DNA of 64,000 nucleotides. Source: Bog-756 sp963778165 (lineage in GTDB: Bacteria; Actinomycetota; Acidimicrobiia; Acidimicrobiales; RAAP-2). Numbering within the stretch: the first letter of the stretch is position 1; each line of letters starts with the position of its first letter. The stretch covers positions 372,001-436,000 of the forward strand of contig CAVZTE010000005.1 of NCBI GenBank assembly GCA_963778165.1, written 5' to 3'. Shown one piece after another: positions 8,130 through 16,940 of this stretch. Under the pieces are notes generated by a model, which was given only the letters and a program-made list of their open reading frames with translations, searched no databases and was not told where the DNA came from. The position numbers were made by a program, and so were the translations under genes.

Positions 8130-9926
8130 ATGGGCCAGAGCGAACATTTCGATGCGGTGGTGGTCGGTTCGGGGTTCGGGGGCTCGGTGATGGCCTTCCG
8201 GCTGGCCGAGGCCGGGATGAAGGTCTGCGTCCTGGAGCGGGGCAAGCTCTACCCGCCGGGCTCGTTCGCCCGCTCCCCCCGGGAGATGCGGGACAATCTC
8301 TGGGATCCGGGCCAGGGCCGGCAGGGACTGTTCCAGGTATGGAGCTTCCGAGGTATCGACGCAGTGGTCTCGGCCGGCATGGGAGGGGGCTCACTCATCT
8401 ACGCCAATGTGCTCATCCGCAAGGATGAAGAGTGGTTCTCCCAGCCCCGGCCCGATGGTGGGTACGACCCCTGGCCGGTCTCCCGGTCACAGCTCGACCC
8501 GCACTACGACCGCGTCGAGTCCATGTTGGCGCCCCAACGCTTTCCCTTCGAGCACCCTCCCTACCGCGCCACGCCGAAGACCGGCGAGTACCGGGCCGCA
8601 GCGGAACAGCTCGGACTGGACTGGAGTCTCCCCTTGTTGGCGGTGACCTTCGGCGATCCCGCCGACCATCCGGCCCCGGGCGATCCGATCCGCGACAGTC
8701 ATGGTGAGACCACCGACAACCTGCACGGCCGGCCCCGGTACACCTGCCGGCTCTGCGGTGAGTGCAACATCGGCTGCAACTCCGGATCGAAGAACACCCT
8801 CGACTACAACTACCTGACCGAGGCCGACAAGTTGGGGGTGGACCTCCGCCACAGCAGCGAGGTGCGCACGTTCGCCCCCAAGCACGGCGGTGGCTACATC
8901 GTTCGCTACGTGGTCCATCGGGACGAGGACCGGGGCACGCCCACCGACACCGCCGGCCTGCCGCTGGTCGAGGTGACCTCGGATCGACTCATCCTGTCGG
9001 CGGGGACCTTCGGCACCACGTACCTCCTGCTGAAGAACCGCACCAGCTTCCCCCGCCTCTCCGATCAACTCGGCCACAACTTCTCGGGCAACGGGGACTT
9101 CTTGGGCCTGGTCCACGGGGCCCGGGTCGACCGAGGTGGAAGACGGAAGGTCCGGGTGCTGGCTCCGAGTCGGGGCCCCGTCATCACCTCGACGATCCGG
9201 ATGCCCGACACCGCAGACGGTGGCGACGGGCCCGGCTTCTACATCCAGGATGGGGGCTATCCGGAGTTCGTGGACTGGTTGGTCGAAGCCTCAGCGGTGG
9301 CCGGGGTCACCGGCCGGACCCTCCGATTTGCCCGCCGCCGCATGGTCAGTCAGCTGCTACATCAGCGTCAGCCGGAGATCGACGCCCAACTGGCCGACCT
9401 CCTCGGCGACGCCCATCGGTCGGCCGGCCTGTTGCCGCTGGTGGGTATGGGCCGCGATACGCCCGACGGCACCATGACCCTGGACCGCCACCGGAACCTG
9501 GACCTGAAGTGGAGTGTCGACCGCTCGAGCCCGTACTTCCGGCGGGTGATCGACACCATGAGGTCCGTCGCCGGAGCATTGAACGCCGACTTCGCGGTCG
9601 ACCCCTTATGGCATCTCCGCAAGCAACTGGTCACCGTGCACCCGGTGGGGGGATGCTCGATGGCAACCGATCGCCGGACCGGAGTGGTGGACAGCTTCGG
9701 GGAGGTGTTCGGCTATCCGGGGTTGGTCGTCGCCGACGGGTCGGTCATGCCCGGGCCGGTCGGGCCCAATCCGTCGTTCACCATCGCTGCACTGTCGGAC
9801 CGGTTCGCCCAGCACCAGATCGATCAGTTCCAGAAGAGCCAAAGCGCGGATCACGGACGGCACCGGCCCCGGGCCGGCTTCGACGGGGAGCGAAGGTACC
9901 AACCCGGCGTCAATGAGGGTGCCTAG
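8130..9926 (+). CDS. GMC-family FAD oxidase, cholesterol oxidase (ChoD-like)
   Basis: The 598-residue protein begins with the ADP-binding motif VVVGSGFGGS for FAD and continues with AGMGGGSLIYANVLI, a GMC signature region. A Cys-rich segment (CRLCGECNIGCNSGSKNTLDY) is characteristic of the ChoD branch of mycobacterial cholesterol oxidases. Near the C-terminus are VHPVGGCSMATD and GPNPSFTIAALSDR, which carry the active-site His and Asn of GMC enzymes. The family oxidises sterol or other alcohols to ketones with FAD, but whether this one acts on cholesterol is not shown. It lacks the C-terminal hydrolase found in fused relatives; that hydrolase is the divergent neighbour. A VOC gene overlaps its 3' end by 14 nt. 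Confidence 0.85.
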   Translation: MGQSEHFDAVVVGSGFGGSVMAFRLAEAGMKVCVLERGKLYPPGSFARSPREMRDNLWDPGQGRQGLFQVWSFRGIDAVVSAGMGGGSLIYANVLIRKDEEWFSQPRPDGGYDPWPVSRSQLDPHYDRVESMLAPQRFPFEHPPYRATPKTGEYRAAAEQLGLDWSLPLLAVTFGDPADHPAPGDPIRDSHGETTDNLHGRPRYTCRLCGECNIGCNSGSKNTLDYNYLTEADKLGVDLRHSSEVRTFAPKHGGGYIVRYVVHRDEDRGTPTDTAGLPLVEVTSDRLILSAGTFGTTYLLLKNRTSFPRLSDQLGHNFSGNGDFLGLVHGARVDRGGRRKVRVLAPSRGPVITSTIRMPDTADGGDGPGFYIQDGGYPEFVDWLVEASAVAGVTGRTLRFARRRMVSQLLHQRQPEIDAQLADLLGDAHRSAGLLPLVGMGRDTPDGTMTLDRHRNLDLKWSVDRSSPYFRRVIDTMRSVAGALNADFAVDPLWHLRKQLVTVHPVGGCSMATDRRTGVVDSFGEVFGYPGLVVADGSVMPGPVGPNPSFTIAALSDRFAQHQIDQFQKSQSADHGRHRPRAGFDGERRYQPGVNEGA

Positions 9927-10350
9927 TATCGACGGGGTGACCACGGCCCCGCAGCCTGCTCCCGGGGCCCCGATCACCGGGCTCTCGCACGTGCAGTTGG
10001 TGGTGTCGGATGCCGTGGTGAGTGCCCGCTGGTACCGGGCCGCCCTGGGCCTCCAGCCCATGGTCGAAGATGCCGATATCGGGTACGTGGCCCTCAAGCA
10101 CCGTGGCGCCAAATTGGTGGTGGTGCTCACCACCGGTGAGCCGGCGGACCCGTCCGAAGCGGCGGGCGCCCACCGGGACCATCTCGATCATCTGGCCTTC
10201 GCCGTGCCGGACGGTGCCTCGCTCGACGCCTGGGCCGAACACCTGACCGAGATCGGTGTCGACCATGGCGGCATCGTGCTGGAGAACGGCCACCCGTCGC
10301 TACAGCTGAGGGATCCTGACGGCGTGGCCATCGAACTGGTGGCGCCCTGA
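9913..10350 (+). CDS. VOC/glyoxalase superfamily protein
   Basis: The 145-residue protein has the paired beta-alpha-beta-beta-beta layout of vicinal oxygen chelate proteins. ITGLSHVQLVVSDAVVSARWY opens the first half and carries a metal-ligand-type His; HRDHLDHLAFAVPDG opens the second; LQLRDPDGVAIELVAP closes it. Family members are lyases, dioxygenases or antibiotic-binding proteins, and the substrate here is unknown. The ATG at 9913 overlaps the oxidase gene by 14 nt; GTG 9937 would avoid the overlap and remains possible. Its stop overlaps the proposed start of the next gene by four bases, suggesting a co-transcribed group with the oxidase and the CPBP protease. Confidence 0.8.
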   Translation: MRVPSIDGVTTAPQPAPGAPITGLSHVQLVVSDAVVSARWYRAALGLQPMVEDADIGYVALKHRGAKLVVVLTTGEPADPSEAAGAHRDHLDHLAFAVPDGASLDAWAEHLTEIGVDHGGIVLENGHPSLQLRDPDGVAIELVAP

Positions 10351-11252
10351 ACCCCGCATGGATCTGGCGGTCGCCGCCCAACTGGCCCGCCGCGCCGCCC
10401 GGCTGGACTCCCCCACCCAATTGGCGACCACCACCGGAGTGGCCGCCACCCCCGGCGGGGTGGTCGTTCTGGCAGGCAGGGACGCCGGCCGAGTGGGAAC
10501 GGTCGGAGGCGAGCGCGCCAGTGGTCATCGCCGAGGGCCCGGCCCGGAGGGACCTGGTGTGGGAGACCCGGTTCGTGATGCTGGCCTTCCTCTTCCCGGC
10601 GGTGGCCTCCGCCGTCATCCTGTTGGTCCAACACGTCTCCGGCGTGGGGAACATCACCAGGTTCCCCACCATCGTGGCCGGCCATCCGGTCACCAACCTG
10701 GTGGTGGGCATCCTCGAGTACGTCGGGGTGGCCGTGGTGGTGCCGCTGGCCCTCCTGCTGCTGACCAGAACGGGACAGTCCCCTTCGACCCTGGGGCTGG
10801 GCTGGCCCCGGTTCGCCCAGGACATCTGGCCCGGGGCAGGCCTGGCCCTGGCATCCTTCGCCGCCGAGATCCCCGTGGCGCTGGTGCTCTCGCCGGTGCT
10901 GGCTCACAGTTCCTCCGCCGTCAACCGGATCTCGATCGGGCACGTTCCCGACTACTACGTGATCTGGGGCATCGCCATGTCGGCCATCACCGCCATCGCC
11001 GAGGAGGTACTGGTCAACGGCTACCTCATCACCCGGCTCGGACAGCTCGGGTGGACCCCGAGGAGCGCCTTGATCCTCAGCCTGGCCCTGCGAACCAGCT
11101 ACCACGTGTACTACGGGCTGGGCTTCGTGCTCACCATCCCCTTCGGGTACTTCGTCACCCGTTCGTTCCAGAAGCACCACCGGCTCAACCGCTCCATCGC
11201 CGCCCACTTCCTGTTCGACGCGGTGCTTTCGACCATCGCCATCCTGAGCTGA
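10347..11252 (+). CDS. CPBP-family intramembrane metalloprotease with Pro/Trp-rich N-terminus
   Basis: The conserved core contains EEVLVNGYLITRL, RTSYHVYYGLG and HFLFDAVLS, the glutamate and histidine motifs of CPBP (CAAX protease/bacteriocin-processing) intramembrane enzymes, within about seven membrane helices. A start at GTG 10521 would give 243 residues. However, the same frame stays open upstream and encodes about 55 residues rich in Pro-Trp pairs (PPNWPAAPPGWTPPPNW, then PPPEWPPPPAGWSFW). This is a common cytosolic leader of actinobacterial membrane proteins and cannot be chance. The only start candidate for it is CTG 10347, whose CTGA overlaps the stop of the VOC gene. Core function is well supported; the exact start codon is not. 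Confidence 0.78.
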   Translation: MNPAWIWRSPPNWPAAPPGWTPPPNWRPPPEWPPPPAGWSFWQAGTPAEWERSEASAPVVIAEGPARRDLVWETRFVMLAFLFPAVASAVILLVQHVSGVGNITRFPTIVAGHPVTNLVVGILEYVGVAVVVPLALLLLTRTGQSPSTLGLGWPRFAQDIWPGAGLALASFAAEIPVALVLSPVLAHSSSAVNRISIGHVPDYYVIWGIAMSAITAIAEEVLVNGYLITRLGQLGWTPRSALILSLALRTSYHVYYGLGFVLTIPFGYFVTRSFQKHHRLNRSIAAHFLFDAVLSTIAILS

Positions 11253-11732
11253 GCGGGTCAGTCACTGGCCGGCAGATACCGATGGGAACGGGCGCGGCCC
11301 GGGTGGGCTGTCCACGCTCTTCGGCCTGGTCCGGATAGCGTTCCCGGCGTGGAGCTCTGCCGCGGCCGGGTCGCCCTCATCGGCGATGCGGCCCACCCGA
11401 TGACGCCGGACCTGGGCCAGGGGGCCTGCCAGGCCATCGAGGACGCCGTGGTGCTAGCCGCCTGTCTCCCGACCGACGCCGCGCACCTCGGGCCGGCGCT
11501 CACCCACTTCGCCGGGCGGCGCCTGGCCAGGATCCGACGGGTGGTGAGGGAAGGTCGCCAGCTCGGGATGGTGATGGCAGCACAACGCTGGCCCTGGAGC
11601 GGACTACGGAACGGCGCGCTCCGACATCTTCCCCCGGGCCTCACCGATCGGAGACTGGCTTCCATCAGCTCTCGTCAGGGATTTGCAGCCCAGTTGACCG
11701 CCGGTGGGAAGCCGATCCCACGAACGGATTGA
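11253..11732 (+). pseudogene. C-terminal remnant of an FAD-dependent aromatic monooxygenase
   Basis: From about 11349 the frame encodes GRVALIGDAAHPMTPDLGQG followed by ACQAIEDAVVLAACL, the conserved FAD-binding GD motif and following helix of class A flavin monooxygenases (zeaxanthin epoxidase, PHBH type). The N-terminal Rossmann fold and the substrate domain, some 250 residues, are missing: the frame only opens after the stop of the CPBP gene. The remnant is therefore almost surely non-functional as an oxygenase. Residues before 11349 are weakly similar to the family at best. The fragment keeps the high GC of the neighbours, so decay looks recent or the segment was cut by a deletion. Confidence 0.7.
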
Positions 11733-11921
11733 GGGCTGGACCTCCTCCGATCGGACCCCAGGCCCGAGGAATCGACCGCTCCGGCTCGGGACGACTACCG
11801 GCACTTCCAGGTGGGTCCCGTGAGCAGCCGGTGCCGGGAGGAGGCATCCACCCAAGGCTACGGTCAGGGCATCCGCTACCAGGAGGAGGATGATGGAGCC
11901 GACGGCCGAGGTGGGTACCCC

Positions 11922-13991
11922 GTGACCGACGGTCTCCATGGAGCCGAAGCAACGATCGGGCAGCCTGATCCCGACGCCCCCCGCCAGGGAACCAACCTCG
12001 CCTACATCCCCGCCCTGGACGGGATCCGGGGCGTGGCCATCATCGTCATCATGGGCTTCCACGGCGGGGTCTTCCTGACGTCGGGAGGGTTCTACTCGCT
12101 CGACATGTTCTTCACCCTGTCCGGCTTCTTGATCACCTCACTGCTCATCTCGGAGTGGCAGCGATCCGGGACGGTCCGACTGGGAACGTTCTGGGCCCGG
12201 CGGGCCCGGCGCCTCCTGCCGGCCCTGTTGGTCATGGTGGCCGGCGTGGCGGTCATGGCCGCCTTGCTGGTGCCGGCGGACACGTACACCCACCTCCGGT
12301 CGGACGGGATCTCGGCGCTCTTCTACTTCGCCAACTGGCACTTCATCGCCATCAACTCCAACTACTTCGTGCAGACCGGACTGGCCTCGCCCCTCACCCA
12401 CACCTGGTCACTGGCGGTCGAGGAGCAGTTCTACCTGGTCTGGCCGCTGATCGTCCTGGGGGTGTTCAAGGTGTGGCGGAGCACCCGGGTGCTGCTGGTG
12501 GTCTGTGTGGTCGGGGCGGTGGCCTCGGCCGTGGACATGGGACTGCTCTACTCCACGTCCAACGTGGACCGGGTGTACTACGGGACCGACACCCGGGCCC
12601 AGTCCCTCCTGATCGGTGCGGCCCTGGCGGTGGCCTTGTCAATGTGGGCGGACCGCCGTCGCCAGAGTGGGCCAGAGGCCGACGACCTCCGACGGGCCCA
12701 TCGGCGGCTGGGCGGGGATCCGGGCTGGGCAGCCCGGACCGATCGGGGCCGCCGCCTCGTGCTGGCCGTCGGCCTGGCCGGGGTGGCGGGCTGCGTGGTG
12801 CTGTGGACCACCATCTCCTACAACGACCCGCTGGCCTTCCGGGGGGGCTTCTTCATGGCCGCCCTGGCCACGGCGGCCGTTCTGTTCAGCGTGGTCTGCT
12901 CGCAGCGCTCGGTCCTGGCGCTGGCCCTCTCCTTCTCCCCCCTGCGCTACGTGGGGAGGATCTCCTACGGCCTCTACCTGTGGCACTACCCCTTGTTCCT
13001 CTATATCGACAACGCCCGCACCGGCCTCACCGGCTACGCACTGTTCGCCGTACGGGTGTCGGCCACCCTGGTCATCGCCACCGCCTCCTTCTACCTGGTC
13101 GAACGGCCCATCCGGCAGCGGAGCTTCCTCAAGGGGTGGAAGGTGTGGGTGGCGACACCGGTGGCGGCGGTGGCCGTGGTGGTGGCCCTCTTCGCCGCCA
13201 CCACCACCCCATCCTTGGCCGCCGGACCCACTCCGACGGTGAGCGGCGGACCGTCGGGTCACGACACCGGCGCTCCGGTCAGAGTGCTGTTGGTCGGCGA
13301 CTCGACGGCCCTGACCCTGGGCATCGGCCTGAGCGAGCACCAGCAGGCCTACGACGTCAACTTGTTAGACGGCGGCATCCTGGGCTGCGGAGTCACTGAC
13401 GGAGCGCAGTTCCAACTCCAGGGCGTGGATGCGCCCATGGCCACCCAGTGCGGCGTCGGCCCGCCCAGCACCCTGTGGCCGCGAATCTGGCTCCGCGACA
13501 TCGCCAGGCAGAAGCCCAGCGTGGTGATGATCCTGGCCGGGAGGTGGGAGGTGGCCAACCGCACCTACAAGGGACGCTGGACCAACATCGACGATCCGGT
13601 GTACAAGGCCTATGTCAAACGCCAACTCCAGTACGCCGTGCGGGTGGCGGGGTCGAGTGGTGCTCACGTGGTCCTGATGACCGCTCCTTGCTATGACAGC
13701 GGGGAGCAGCCGAACGGAGACCCCTGGCCGGAAGACTCGCGGAGCCGGCTGGCCATCTACAACGGGCTGGTCCGGCAGGTAGCCGCCACGTCACCGGACA
13801 CGTCGGTCCTCAACTTCAACGCCATGGCCTGTCCGGGAGGTCAGTACCAGGAGTACATGGACGGGATCCAGGTGCGTCAGTCCGACGGGGTCCACTTCAC
13901 CTTCGGCGGAGGAGACGTCTTCGCCTCGAGGATCTGGCCGGCGATGGTGGCGCTGGGCCGCCAACAGATGGCCGAGGCCGACGGTCGCTGA
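11922..13991 (+). CDS. OatA-like membrane acyltransferase with C-terminal SGNH domain
   Basis: I start at GTG 11922 (VTDGLHGAEATIG), shortly behind GAGGTGGG; the frame is open further upstream. About 689 residues. Residues 25-400 form an acyltransferase_3 membrane domain: YIPALDGIRGVAIIVI with the conserved early His (GFHGG), FFTLSGFLIT, RRARRLLPALLV, and many hydrophobic helices. The C-terminal third, outside the membrane, is an SGNH hydrolase-like domain with LLVGDSTALTLG (nucleophile Ser) and SDGVHFTFGG (Asp and His). This architecture O-acetylates cell-surface sugars such as peptidoglycan, polysaccharide or glycolipid. The acceptor is not evident because no surface polysaccharide genes flank it. 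Confidence 0.88.
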   Translation: MTDGLHGAEATIGQPDPDAPRQGTNLAYIPALDGIRGVAIIVIMGFHGGVFLTSGGFYSLDMFFTLSGFLITSLLISEWQRSGTVRLGTFWARRARRLLPALLVMVAGVAVMAALLVPADTYTHLRSDGISALFYFANWHFIAINSNYFVQTGLASPLTHTWSLAVEEQFYLVWPLIVLGVFKVWRSTRVLLVVCVVGAVASAVDMGLLYSTSNVDRVYYGTDTRAQSLLIGAALAVALSMWADRRRQSGPEADDLRRAHRRLGGDPGWAARTDRGRRLVLAVGLAGVAGCVVLWTTISYNDPLAFRGGFFMAALATAAVLFSVVCSQRSVLALALSFSPLRYVGRISYGLYLWHYPLFLYIDNARTGLTGYALFAVRVSATLVIATASFYLVERPIRQRSFLKGWKVWVATPVAAVAVVVALFAATTTPSLAAGPTPTVSGGPSGHDTGAPVRVLLVGDSTALTLGIGLSEHQQAYDVNLLDGGILGCGVTDGAQFQLQGVDAPMATQCGVGPPSTLWPRIWLRDIARQKPSVVMILAGRWEVANRTYKGRWTNIDDPVYKAYVKRQLQYAVRVAGSSGAHVVLMTAPCYDSGEQPNGDPWPEDSRSRLAIYNGLVRQVAATSPDTSVLNFNAMACPGGQYQEYMDGIQVRQSDGVHFTFGGGDVFASRIWPAMVALGRQQMAEADGR

Positions 13992-14120
13992 ACCGGGTCA
14001 GACGCTCCGCCCAGGAGCTCCCGGGAGGGACCATCGGAATCGTTCACACGGATGTCACATGGGAGCCCGTGCCGGCGACCGGTGCGTTGAGGACCCTCGG
14101 CCAACGAGTACCGTGATCGG

Positions 14121-15140
14121 GTGGAGCGGAGCATTCGGACGCGGGCCAAAGGGATAGTCGACGGCGAGTCAGCCATCGGCCCGGCCCTGGTCTGCGGGGC
14201 CATCGTGGCCGTGGCCTCCTACCTGATCGGCGCCAACCGGGGGGACATCCGGGTCGACATCGCACTGGCCAGCATCGCCAGTTTCCTCTTCGGGATCCTC
14301 ATGGCCTTCACCATCGTGCGCACCCGTGAACGACTGGCCCTGATACAGGACCTGGTGAGCAAGGGCAACGCCTCACTCCTTTCCATCCACTCGTTGATGG
14401 AGGTGTTCCCCGAAGCAGAACGGTCGTCGGTTCGTGAGCTCATCGACTGCCAGCTCACCGACCAGATCGACTACCGGCTGGTCGACAACTTCCGATCCTC
14501 GCCTTCGCACCTGGCCCTGACCGAAGCCGTGATCTCCCTCGAGCCGCGAAACCGCCAGGAGGAAGTGGTCTACAAGGCGGCCGTCGAGATCAGCATGGAC
14601 ATGGGTTCCAACCGGGCCCTGATCGAGGCGGCCAGCGGTCAGTCCTTGTCCGCCATCGAATGGACCGGGCTGCTGTTGTTGCTGTTGTTGCTGATGGGCC
14701 TCATCGCCGTGCTGCCGGGAGGGACGGTGTGGGGGGCTCTGGTGGCCGGGGTCATGGCCGGGACCCTGGTCACGCTCATCGTCCTGTTGCGCAAGTTGGA
14801 CCTGCTGCGTTGGCACGAGCGGACCTCGATCTGGGAGCCGACCGCCCGCCTGTTCCGCACCATGGGAAGGGACCCCTACGTTCCTCGGGACGTCATCGTG
14901 GCCGGTCGTCACCGGCCCACCGGCCGGACCCGCGTGGTCGACTACGTCGACCCCTATCCGGACAGGACCCGGAAGCTGGTGACCGTGGAGTACTTCGGAC
15001 CCGGGGGCGAGCCGAGCGTCGGTGCCCATGAGGCCGGTGCCCATGGAGTCGGGACCAACGGAGTCGGGGCCAACGGAGTCGGGGCGATCGGAGCAGCCCC
15101 CGTCGAACGCGTGGACCTGGGCAATCCCAACTCCGAGTAG
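14121..15140 (+). CDS. membrane protein with two helical hairpins, unknown function
   Basis: GTG start, 339 residues. Two hydrophobic hairpins are evident: residues about 20-63 (ALVCGAIVAVASYLIG and IASFLFGILMAFTIV) and about 180-225 (GLLLLLLLLMGLIAVLPGG and the following GALVAGVMAGTLVTLIVLL). A cytosolic helical domain lies between them. The topology resembles bestrophin-like or DUF4239-type actinobacterial proteins, but I cannot confirm membership. A soluble C-terminal part (RPTGRTRVVDYVDPYPD) is followed by an Ala/Gly/His/Val/Asn repeat of about five-residue units (15019-15095), also visible as a near-perfect 15-bp DNA repeat of the GGAGTCGGGGCCAAC type. It stands alone between the acyltransferase and the stress protein. 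Confidence 0.7.
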   Translation: MERSIRTRAKGIVDGESAIGPALVCGAIVAVASYLIGANRGDIRVDIALASIASFLFGILMAFTIVRTRERLALIQDLVSKGNASLLSIHSLMEVFPEAERSSVRELIDCQLTDQIDYRLVDNFRSSPSHLALTEAVISLEPRNRQEEVVYKAAVEISMDMGSNRALIEAASGQSLSAIEWTGLLLLLLLLMGLIAVLPGGTVWGALVAGVMAGTLVTLIVLLRKLDLLRWHERTSIWEPTARLFRTMGRDPYVPRDVIVAGRHRPTGRTRVVDYVDPYPDRTRKLVTVEYFGPGGEPSVGAHEAGAHGVGTNGVGANGVGAIGAAPVERVDLGNPNSE

Positions 15141-15259
15141 CCCGGGCCGGGCCCGGTGCTACTGGTGCTCCGCTGCCTCCGGAAGTAGCCTGCAGCGGGC
15201 CGACGTGGCTCGGGGCGGGCCCGGGTGCGACGACGGATTCTCTGACCAAGGAGCAGCCG

Positions 15260-15691
15260 GTGTTCAATTCCGTTGTAGTGGGATCCGACGACTCGCAGAC
15301 GGCACGCCAGGCCGTGGTGACCGCGGCCGACCTGGCCAAGTTGGCCGGCGGTACCCTGCACATCGTGACGGTCTACGACCCGAAATCGGTGCACCTGGAT
15401 CATCTGCCCCCGGAGCTGCAGCTATCGACCACCACCCACCCCGCCGACGTGCTGTTGGGTGAACTCTCCCGGATTGCCGAAGACCGGGGATTGAAGGCGG
15501 TGGTCCACGCCGCTACAGGCGAGCCGGCCGAAGCCATCATCCGCATTGCCGAGCAGGAGCAGGCGGAGCTGGTGGTGGTGGGCAACAAGGGTATGAAGGG
15601 GAGGCGTCGCATCTTGGGCAGCGTGCCCAACACGGTGGCCCACGGCGCCCCCTGCTCGGTCTTGATCGTCGACACCGTGGGCACGGTCTAA
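15260..15691 (+). CDS. universal stress protein (UspA family)
   Basis: The GTG start lies behind AAGGAG. The 143-residue protein has one Usp domain. It opens with NSVVVGSDDSQTARQAV and has LVVVGNKGMKGRRRILGSVP near the C-terminus, matching the ATP-binding G-2x-G-9x-G(S/T) motif of the nucleotide-binding Usp subfamily. Such cytosolic proteins act in dormancy, hypoxia or general stress responses. No co-transcribed partner is apparent, since the upstream membrane protein ends about 120 bp before it and the next gene is a VOC protein. Confidence 0.9.
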   Translation: MFNSVVVGSDDSQTARQAVVTAADLAKLAGGTLHIVTVYDPKSVHLDHLPPELQLSTTTHPADVLLGELSRIAEDRGLKAVVHAATGEPAEAIIRIAEQEQAELVVVGNKGMKGRRRILGSVPNTVAHGAPCSVLIVDTVGTV

Positions 15692-15744
15692 CTCGAGCGC
15701 CCACCGCTTCCTGCATTCGGTCCGACATCGTCACGGGGTGAGAG

Positions 15745-16197
15745 ATGCGGTTCAATCACATGGAGCTCACCTTCGCCCGGGGTTCGTTGGACGAAGCCAC
15801 CCGGTCGGCCATCGATGCCTTCTACGGAGGAGTGCTGGGCTGGCGGTGCATGCCCTACGAGCTCTTCGGGCAGCTCGGTCACCTTCTGGTCCCGGACGAC
15901 GGACAGTTCCTCTTACTCATGGAGTCCGACGACCCCATCTCCTCGCCGGGTCTCGACCACTTGGGGATGCTCCTCGACAGCCGCTCCGAGGTCGACGCCC
16001 TCCATCAGGCCTGTTCGGCCTTCGCTCTCGAGGACGACCGGCTCCAGATCCAGGAGTTCGAGGACCTGGTCAACCCCCGGGTGACCCAGCACCTCTTCTA
16101 CTTCCGGTTCCTGCTCCCCCTGTGGTTCGACGTGCACTCCTTGGAGTACCCGCCGGGCGGTGAGCCCTCCCACCGGTGGGCCTATCTCCCCCGGTGA
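15745..16197 (+). CDS. VOC/glyoxalase-like protein
   Basis: ATG start behind GTGAGAG, 150 residues. The beginning FNHMELTFARGSLDEATR and the segment FYGGVLGWRCMPYE, then SPGLDHLGMLLDSRSEVD, follow the two-half VOC pattern, with His ligands at each half start. The C-terminal part (RFLLPLWFDVHSLEYPPG) is longer than in minimal glyoxalase folds. No reaction can be assigned. The HAD hydrolase gene follows after only 22 bp and may be co-transcribed. Confidence 0.75.
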   Translation: MRFNHMELTFARGSLDEATRSAIDAFYGGVLGWRCMPYELFGQLGHLLVPDDGQFLLLMESDDPISSPGLDHLGMLLDSRSEVDALHQACSAFALEDDRLQIQEFEDLVNPRVTQHLFYFRFLLPLWFDVHSLEYPPGGEPSHRWAYLPR

Positions 16198-16219
16198 GGT
16201 CCTGGGCGATACTGACCGG

Positions 16220-16870
16220 GTGCCCGGTCTCGCTCTCTTCGACCTCGACAACACCCTGCTCGACCGGGACAAGGCCTTCTCCGAGTGGGCCCATCACTTC
16301 ATGGAGGCCCAGGGGCTACCCGACGGAGCCTGGGCGGTCATCAAGGCCGCGGACGGCGACGGACTGAGGCCGAGGGATCTCTTCTTCGGAGAGGTCCGTG
16401 AGCAACTCGGCATCGAGACCGGGGTCGACGACCTGCTGGCCCGCTACTACCTGGACTACCCGGCCCGTTACTCGGTGGACGACCGCACCGTCACCGCGGT
16501 GCGGTCCCTTCGGGCCCAGGGCTGGATGGTGGGCGTGGTGACCAACGGTCCACCGTCGCAACGGGCCAAGCTGGAGGCCACCGGACTGGTCGCCGAGTTC
16601 GATGTCCTCTGCATCTCCTCCGTGGTGGGATGGTGGAAGCCCGACCGCCGCATCTTCGAGGACGCCGCACGACGGTGTGGGCTCCCCCTGCAAGGATGGA
16701 TGGTCGGCGACTCGCCCGGCGCCGACATCGGAGGCGGAAGGGGGGCCGGCCTCCAGACCATCTGGATGCCCCGGGGTCGCCGATGGGAGGAGTCGGGGTT
16801 CGCTCCCGACGCCACGGCCCACACCATCCCCGAGGCGGCAGAGATCATCCTCGGTTCGACCGCCGGATAG
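16220..16870 (+). CDS. HAD-superfamily phosphatase
   Basis: The start is placed at GTG 16220 because the HAD motif I begins almost at once (ALFDLDNTLLDRD). An upstream GTG at 16160 would overlap the VOC gene. The 216-residue protein contains motif II (VVTNGPPS), motif III Lys (WWKPDRRIF) and motif IV (VGDSPGADIGGG), with a helical cap of about 80 residues after motif I. This is subfamily I HAD, of the kind that dephosphorylates small metabolites such as phosphoglycolate, nucleotides or sugar phosphates. The cap sequence gives no clear substrate. Confidence 0.85.
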   Translation: MPGLALFDLDNTLLDRDKAFSEWAHHFMEAQGLPDGAWAVIKAADGDGLRPRDLFFGEVREQLGIETGVDDLLARYYLDYPARYSVDDRTVTAVRSLRAQGWMVGVVTNGPPSQRAKLEATGLVAEFDVLCISSVVGWWKPDRRIFEDAARRCGLPLQGWMVGDSPGADIGGGRGAGLQTIWMPRGRRWEESGFAPDATAHTIPEAAEIILGSTAG

Positions 16871-16940
16871 GGCCGGACCTCCCTGAGGCTCCCGTCCAGC
16901 CCAATGACCCGCTCCGGGACGGTCAGCGTGGCACCATCTG

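Noticed and set aside
10358..11338. A 326-codon plus-strand frame overlapping the CPBP gene
   Set aside because: Arg/Gly-rich shadow in the wrong frame; CPBP active-site motifs are in the frame ending at 11252.
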